Part shown: piece by piece, positions 59,140 through 64,000 of the stretch
Layout: each line of letters opens with the position of its first letter
How positions within the stretch are numbered: position 1 is the first letter of the stretch
Source of the DNA: Anaerolineae bacterium
GTDB taxonomy: Bacteria > Chloroflexota > Anaerolineae > Aggregatilineales > Phototrophicaceae
NCBI GenBank assembly: GCA_022843385.1
Contig: JALHNT010000011.1
Location: forward strand, 44,032-108,031
Direction of reading: 5' to 3'
DNA: 64,000 nt
Made by a program: the position numbers and the translations under genes
Notes under the pieces: generated by a model
Seen by the model: only the letters and a program-made list of their open reading frames with translations
What the model was told of the DNA's origin: nothing
Databases searched by the model: none

Positions 59140-59457
59140 TCAACCGATCAGGCTTTGCTGATGCAGGCGCAGCAAATCCACGAATTGGTTGAAGCGTTGG
59201 GTGTCGACCGTAACCGGGCCGACTAAGGCGATATCAGGGTGACTTCGGAGTGCTAAGAAGGCGATGGCGGGCATCACAGCAAACAGGCGGGTGGAGTTCG
59301 GCACGACGAACATGACCCGACCCCCGACTTGCTGTACTGCCGCTGAGGGAAGTGTTGCATGACCAACAACGATATAAAGCCCCTGATCTGGCATAGTGAC
59401 TCGCACCTCGGCTCCAAAAGCCTGGGCGATGTCGCCACGATCCTGTCCTCCGCTCAT
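59140..59457 (-). CDS. Small protein heading the unknown cluster (I9-inhibitor-like fold suspected)
   Basis: 105 residues. Segments QGLYIVVGHATLPSAAVQQVGG, RVMFVVPNSTRLFAVMPA and IAFLALRSHPDIALVGPVTVD suggest a small alpha/beta sandwich. The pattern (GG-x-V, then L-x-x-HPD-x-A-x-V) loosely resembles subtilase propeptide/I9 domains. A promoter-like TTGACA lies 63 bases upstream. Probably the first gene of the cluster. Function unknown. Confidence 0.65.
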   Translation of the reverse strand: MSGGQDRGDIAQAFGAEVRVTMPDQGLYIVVGHATLPSAAVQQVGGRVMFVVPNSTRLFAVMPAIAFLALRSHPDIALVGPVTVDTQRFNQFVDLLRLHQQSLIG

Positions 59458-59498
59458 GCTGTTTCATTTCAAGCTATATTGCGGCTCCACTTTCTTAC

Positions 59499-59525
59499 CG
59501 TATACTGAATTATGTAAATTGTCAA
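59499..59525 (-). promoter_or_regulatory. Probable promoter of the five-gene cluster
   Basis: On the minus strand TTGACA (59525-59520), a 15-base AT-rich spacer and TATACG (59504-59499). It would start about 35 bases before ATG 59457. The rest of 59458-59891 shows nothing recognisable. Confidence 0.5.
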
Positions 59526-59891
59526 TCATACTACAATGCCAAATCGACGTTTATCACGCAACATCAACCGAGTCCTCGTCGCAATATGAGCTGCGGAGTT
59601 TATCGATTGGCTGGTTTGAATGCGCGAGCAAATCAACGCGAAAATTCACCTGTTCTGGCGCAGTTGTGAATATCCTGATCCCACGAAGTCACTAATCATT
59701 ACTCCCCGGTTGTCGTGCATGATGGCGAATCTTCGGCCAGCACCGGCATCTTCTACGTATGATGTCCAAGCAGGGCTCTCTATCTGTTCATCCAGGGATA
59801 CGGGCAGGTGTGCCTTTGATGGGTTGGGTAGCTGCTAGTACCGAGTGGAAATCTGGGAACTGGCTAGCTATGACCCGATCTGGCGGAAAGC

Positions 59892-60704
59892 TCAATCCAA
59901 CAGGCTCGACAAACTCTGCAGACGTGGTTCGGAATCCAGTCGGGAACGCAGCAAAGGCCGCAGCTCCGGTGCATCGCATAGCACCGAACGACACAGGTCC
60001 AACGCAGTTTCGGTCTGTCCTCTCAGCGTCAGCATCAGACCATGTTCCAGGGCGAAACGCAGTTCTTTGGGGAAAATCTCAACCGCGGCGGCGTAATCGG
60101 CTTCAGCCTGATCGAATTGCTCCAACCGGACATACAGTGGTGCCCGCTTGACGAGCAACGTACCGCGCAGCGTGGCGGCCAACCGGCTGCCGTTGACATC
60201 CAGCCGACTTTCCAGGTCGCGCACAGCATCGCTGTAATGCTGTACAGCGGCGGATAAATCGCCAGCACATTCGGCCAGATCGCCCGCCATTTGCGACCAG
60301 CGCCAGGCCGGTGGCAGTTCCGCCACAACTCGACGAGCCTGTTCCAGTCGTCCGGCCCGTTCCAGCAGCAACAGATAACGCTCGGTCAGCCGGTCATCAT
60401 CTGGCGTGAGCTGTCGTGCCTGTTCCATTGCCGCGATGGCTGCATCCCAGTTCTCCATCTGCTGAAAGATGATTGAGCGCTGGGTATAATCTGCTGCCGT
60501 TAGCTGGGTGATTTGTTCGAGGTCAGCCAGCGCTGCCTGCTGATGATCTGCGCCGGGCAAGCGCCAGTAGATCGACGCACGGATGCGGCGCGCTGCCTCG
60601 TCCGCCGGATTGGCCTCCAGGTGCGCATTCAGGACTGTCAGTGCGTCATCCAGTTCACCCATATGCAGGAATGCCTCGGCCATTTGCAGTGGGGAATAAC
60701 TCAT
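59892..60704 (-). CDS. Tetratricopeptide-repeat protein
   Basis: About 270 residues, helical throughout, no signal peptide. TPR-type units are visible: AEAFLHMGELDDALTVLNAHLEANP, then MENWDAAIAAMEQARQLTPDD, LLLLERAGRLEQARRVV, and RLEQFDQAEADYAAAVEIFPKE. TPR proteins mediate protein contacts; the partner is unknown. It ends far from the kinase gene at 60834 and may not be coupled. Confidence 0.82.
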   Translation of the reverse strand: MSYSPLQMAEAFLHMGELDDALTVLNAHLEANPADEAARRIRASIYWRLPGADHQQAALADLEQITQLTAADYTQRSIIFQQMENWDAAIAAMEQARQLTPDDDRLTERYLLLLERAGRLEQARRVVAELPPAWRWSQMAGDLAECAGDLSAAVQHYSDAVRDLESRLDVNGSRLAATLRGTLLVKRAPLYVRLEQFDQAEADYAAAVEIFPKELRFALEHGLMLTLRGQTETALDLCRSVLCDAPELRPLLRSRLDSEPRLQSLSSLLD

Positions 60705-60833
60705 CAATTTCCCTTCATGGCAAACCTGAACGATTTCATTGAAGTGTCATTTGACGATCTCATTCATGACTGGTCTGGCGCGATGCCATCACGTTTGAAC
60801 GGATCTGTTTTGAATGAACAACTAACAACCAAT

Positions 60834-63197
60834 TCAGGCCAGCGCTAGATCATGTTTGACTTGCAACCAGATCCTGAAGGTTGTGCCTTTGCCTGGTTCA
60901 CTCTGAACATCAATCCGCCCACCATGCAAGTCAATAATCTCTTTGGTGATGCTCAACCCCAGACCCAGGCCGCGTCCGCCTTTGCGCGCTCGGTAGAACG
61001 GCTCAAAAATGTGCGGCAGATGTTCAGCATCGATTCCCTGACCAGTGTCCCGAATCTGGATGACCACGTAACCGACCGTATCTGTCTTCACTTCAATATA
61101 CACCGCACCATCCGGCGGCGTATGGTGGATAGCATTATTGACCACGTTGGTGAAAGCTTCACGAATGCGTTCTGGATCAATATCGACAATCAGTTGAGTG
61201 AACGGCAGGCGGTCAATCAGCCAGATGTCACGTTCATCAGCCTCACCCTCCAATAATTGAAAAGTCTCGCGCAACAGATAGACAATATCAGTTGGCTCCT
61301 TATTCAGCGTAATCAACCCAGTCTCGAACCGTCCCATATCGAGCAGGCTTTCGACCAGATTGCTCAGATGCTCCACTGAACGATCCAGGATCGTCAGATG
61401 ATCATCCAACCGTTGCCGATCCCGCTGTGCCATATACAGACGCGCCTTCAGGCTGGTTAGCGGCGTGCGGATTTCGTGGGCGGCGGTAGCGATGAAGCGC
61501 TTCTTTTGATCCTCCAGCCGCATTTGCTCTGTCCGGTCATGGAACAGGGTGACAACCCCCAGCAGTTTGCCATCAGGCCGTGCCAACCGTGTTGCCGTCA
61601 GCGACACCGGAACCACCCGATGTTTGCCCTTCAGATAGGTGTCGCCGCGCCAGATGCCTTGGGTTTCTAGGGCGTGGCGCAGACGGATGAGGAGCTCATT
61701 AAATTCAGCCGCTGGCATGTCATCCGGTTTCAGGTCAGCCAGCGATTGGATCTCCTCTACCTGATAACCGAGCAGCTCACGCAGCGCCGGGTTGATGAAA
61801 GCATAAGTTGCCGTTCGGCCATCCTCGGCGAAAAGCACCCCTTGCACACCCTCGGCCATCGCATCCAGAATGGCACGCAGTTGCAATTGCTCACGTTCCA
61901 ATTCTTTCGCACGTTCTGCCACGCGCTGTTCCATAGCTTCGCCATATAACAAGCTTTGCTGATAGAGGCGGGCATTGCGGATGGCGATGGCGGCCTGATT
62001 GGCAAAAGCCAGCAGCATCTGGGCATGAGATGTGGTGAAGGCATCTAACTCCTGAGCATCGAGCAGCAGGAAACCAATAGTCTCACCATTGACTCGCATC
62101 GGTACTCCCATCGACGAGCGAATCCATTCCAGCCCTGGCAGAAACAACCAACCAGGTGCGCGGCGGACGTCGCTGATGATGTCGGGTTGACCGGATATCA
62201 TCATACGCCGCAGATTATCTGTTTGCGCGACAGCCAGGCTGTTTCCAGGAAGCCGTGTTATGCCGAAGGCTTCGTAACCATTGCTGCGAACGACGACGGC
62301 ATTGCCGTGTTCATCAATCAGCTTGAGATTAGCGGTTGCTCCCGGCATCACCTGTCGCACACAACGGAGGATTCGATCCAGCACTTCGTCGAGGTCGAGG
62401 GCACTGCTCACCAACATGGCAGTATCGCGCAGCGCTTCTGCCAGCAACCGTTGCTCGCGTTCAGCTGCTTCAGCCTGCCGGCGCCGGGTGATATCCAGCA
62501 CTGTGCCTTCATAGAACACGACACCGCCTTGGGTGTTGCGGATACAGCGCTGATTCAGGATTATGTCGATCAGGCTGCCATCACGCCGCTGCCATTGGGT
62601 TTCACTTTCGAATGAAACATGGTCATCAAAAAGGGATAGAATGCGATGGTATTCATCCGGCGTCCGGTAGACTTGGGTAGCGAGATCCAGTGAGAGCACG
62701 GCATCGAGATGGTCATACCCCAGCATTCGTGTCAGGGCCGCGTTGGCGAAGCTGAATACACCGTCTGCTGTCAGACGGAAAATGCCTTCGGCAGCGTTCT
62801 CGATGATCGAGCGATACCATTCCTCGCGTTCACGCAGGTTATCGATATCGCGGGCTACGAGCAGCAGTTGGGATCGTTGTTGTAAGGCAAGAGGGCGGAT
62901 GGGATGGCTAACTGTTTCGTCTGCGCCTGCCTGGATAGAGGCATCACTGTAACTGGGTGGTGTGAGCATAAGAATTGGAACGCTACTGGCAGATCGCAGT
63001 TCAGAACAGGTCGACAGTGCATCTTGCCCGCTGATTGTCCAATCCAGCACGATCAGATCAGGTGCGGCCTGCGCGGCCAGTTGCAAACACTGTTGCGCGT
63101 CCAGCGCCTCCACTACCTCATACCCCTGCTGCATATACATCTGCCGCAGGTTGAGCCGAACGCCGGCTTCTGATGCCGCGACCAGAATCCGAGTCAT
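60834..63197 (-). CDS. Hybrid histidine kinase: receiver-PAS-GAF-PAS-HisKA-ATPase
   Basis: 787 residues, no membrane helix. The N-terminal receiver (1-115) keeps Asp in LIVLDWTISG but lacks the acidic pair (ILVAASEAG) and has His for the conserved Lys (VSHPIRP), so it is degenerate. PAS 1 is about 125-240 (IIENAAEGIFRLTADGVFSF), GAF about 250-410, PAS 2 about 430-550 (LLGYQVEEIQSL). The DHp His is in ATAAHEIRTPLTSL; ATPase boxes are NVVNNAIHHT, DTGQGID and GRGLGLGLSI. Likely an intracellular redox, light or ligand sensor; the signal is not known. Confidence 0.9.
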   Translation of the reverse strand: MTRILVAASEAGVRLNLRQMYMQQGYEVVEALDAQQCLQLAAQAAPDLIVLDWTISGQDALSTCSELRSASSVPILMLTPPSYSDASIQAGADETVSHPIRPLALQQRSQLLLVARDIDNLREREEWYRSIIENAAEGIFRLTADGVFSFANAALTRMLGYDHLDAVLSLDLATQVYRTPDEYHRILSLFDDHVSFESETQWQRRDGSLIDIILNQRCIRNTQGGVVFYEGTVLDITRRRQAEAAEREQRLLAEALRDTAMLVSSALDLDEVLDRILRCVRQVMPGATANLKLIDEHGNAVVVRSNGYEAFGITRLPGNSLAVAQTDNLRRMMISGQPDIISDVRRAPGWLFLPGLEWIRSSMGVPMRVNGETIGFLLLDAQELDAFTTSHAQMLLAFANQAAIAIRNARLYQQSLLYGEAMEQRVAERAKELEREQLQLRAILDAMAEGVQGVLFAEDGRTATYAFINPALRELLGYQVEEIQSLADLKPDDMPAAEFNELLIRLRHALETQGIWRGDTYLKGKHRVVPVSLTATRLARPDGKLLGVVTLFHDRTEQMRLEDQKKRFIATAAHEIRTPLTSLKARLYMAQRDRQRLDDHLTILDRSVEHLSNLVESLLDMGRFETGLITLNKEPTDIVYLLRETFQLLEGEADERDIWLIDRLPFTQLIVDIDPERIREAFTNVVNNAIHHTPPDGAVYIEVKTDTVGYVVIQIRDTGQGIDAEHLPHIFEPFYRARKGGRGLGLGLSITKEIIDLHGGRIDVQSEPGKGTTFRIWLQVKHDLALA

Positions 63198-63232
63198 CGC
63201 AAGCCCTTTTCAAGAACTCCACCCAATGAACG

Positions 63233-63262
63233 ATTATAGCGATCTTGTTTAGATTTTGTCCA
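63233..63262 (-). promoter_or_regulatory. Promoter of the hybrid kinase gene
   Basis: On the minus strand TGGACA (63262-63257), an 18-base spacer and a perfect TATAAT (63238-63233), giving a leader of about 30 bases before ATG 63197. Confidence 0.65.
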
Positions 63263-63284
63263 GATTTTGCAATTTCTAGAACAA

Positions 63285-63313
63285 TAAAAAACGAGGTTAC
63301 CACGGCAACCTCG
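63285..63313 (-). terminator. Rho-independent terminator of the aminotransferase gene
   Basis: On the minus strand CGAGGTT and AACCTCG form a stem around an 8-base loop followed by TTTTTTATTGTT. It lies about 40 bases past the stop. Confidence 0.9.
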
Positions 63314-63353
63314 CATTGACCTAACGCACGATATTACAATTCGTTACAGGAAT

Positions 63354-64000
63354 TTACCCGTGCCGCTTCATGAAGCGCGCCAGCCGTTCAAAGGCGCGGT
63401 CGATGTTATCGCGGCTGGTCGCATAACACGCGCGGACAAAGCCGTTACCGCTGCGCCCGAAGGCACTGCCGGGTATAAGAGCCACTCGATCTTCATACAA
63501 CAGCCGCTCGCAAAAGGTTTCGTCATCCATGCCGGTGGCCGCGACGCTAGGGAAAGCATAGAACGCGCCACGCGGCTCGAAACAGGTCAGCCCCAGGGAA
63601 TTGAAGCCATCGACGATCAGACGGCGGCGGGCATCATATTCATCGCGCATTTCACGCACATCTGGTTCACCCTGAGTCAGCGCTTCCAGGGCCGCTACCT
63701 GCCCGATGGTCGGCGCGGACATGATGAGATACTGGTGCAGCTTGCGGATAGCATCCATCAGTTCTGGTGCGGCGCAAACATAACCGATGCGCCAGCCGGT
63801 CATAGCAAACGTCTTGCTCATACCACTCATCAGGATGGTGCGGTCATACATGCCCGGAAGCGAGGCGAAGTTGGTATGCTCGATGCCATACACCAGGCGC
63901 TCGTAAATTTCGTCTGAAAGCACGATCAGGTCATAACGCTCGGCCACCGCGGCGATTTCGATCATCTTTTGCCGCGTCAGCACCGCGCCAGTGGGATTAT
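63354..64000 (-). CDS. Class I/II PLP-dependent aminotransferase, 5' truncated by the window edge
   Basis: The frame is open to the window edge; the visible part starts NPTGAVLTRQKM and runs to the stop at 63354 (about 215 residues). NPTGA is the PLP-phosphate/ring region of aspartate-type aminotransferases, DEIYERL the conserved strand, and the Schiff-base Lys is in MSGMSKTFAMTGWRIGY. The substrate-carboxylate Arg is in FVRACYATS. It transfers amino groups between amino acids and 2-oxo acids; specificity unknown. It has its own terminator. Confidence 0.92.
   Translation of the reverse strand, partial: NPTGAVLTRQKMIEIAAVAERYDLIVLSDEIYERLVYGIEHTNFASLPGMYDRTILMSGMSKTFAMTGWRIGYVCAAPELMDAIRKLHQYLIMSAPTIGQVAALEALTQGEPDVREMRDEYDARRRLIVDGFNSLGLTCFEPRGAFYAFPSVAATGMDDETFCERLLYEDRVALIPGSAFGRSGNGFVRACYATSRDNIDRAFERLARFMKRHG

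Overview
The window is about 64 kb of moderately GC-rich bacterial chromosome. It most resembles a heterotrophic member of the Chloroflexota (Anaerolineae-like). This is inferred from the abundance of secreted SH3b proteins, several sugar ABC operons of the MalEFG and RbsABC types, a membrane glycosyltransferase with a C-terminal beta domain, a DUF5939-type adenylate cyclase, hybrid histidine kinases, and palindromic GGGACG-type repeats. No rRNA or phylogenetic marker is present, so the assignment is tentative.

Layout. 1-13.3 kb: end of a type 1 periplasmic binding protein, secreted SH3b proteins, a GNAT, an SDR, an RmlC-like epimerase, a metallo-beta-lactamase-fold hydrolase next to an acyltransferase, a GT39-like enzyme and an M20 peptidase. 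13.3-19.2 kb: a secreted-protein gene broken by one TAG, an OmpR/histidine kinase pair, an adenylate cyclase, a DtxR/MntR regulator and tRNA-Gln with its own promoter and terminator. 19.4-24 kb: a xanthorhodopsin-like proton pump with a perfect CRP-type site upstream, then an RraA-like protein, an orphan RHH antitoxin and an AT-rich AIPR defence gene. 24.2-35.1 kb: an aminosugar-like locus. A five-gene operon (DegT aminotransferase, GH4, SIS isomerase, ROK kinase, ROK repressor) is divergent from a cupin phosphoglucose isomerase plus a MalEFG-type importer whose two permease genes are split by an AT-rich orphan gene. 35.2-44.4 kb: an operon closely parallel to the rhizobial rhamnose locus (binding protein, two permeases, ATPase, isomerase, mutarotase). 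It is divergent from a DeoR regulator fused to a periplasmic-binding-protein-like domain, and the spacer holds a 10-bp-period operator array. 44.5-48.9 kb: a third sugar importer with a WbsX-like protein. 49-54 kb: a receiver protein, a hybrid kinase, a decayed regulator fragment and a secreted protein. 54.1-56.6 kb: an RlmD/TrmA-like protein lacking the catalytic Cys, followed by a MerR gene between 44-bp direct repeats. 56.6-59.5 kb: a five-gene cluster of unknown function containing three related small proteins. 59.9-64 kb: a TPR protein, a large REC-PAS-GAF-PAS kinase and the end of an aminotransferase.

The most promising undescribed elements are the DeoR-PBP fusion with its operator array, the 56.6-59.5 kb unknown cluster, the rhodopsin with possible cAMP control, and the duplicated gene end flanking the MerR gene. 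All functional calls come from reading motifs; no database search was run.
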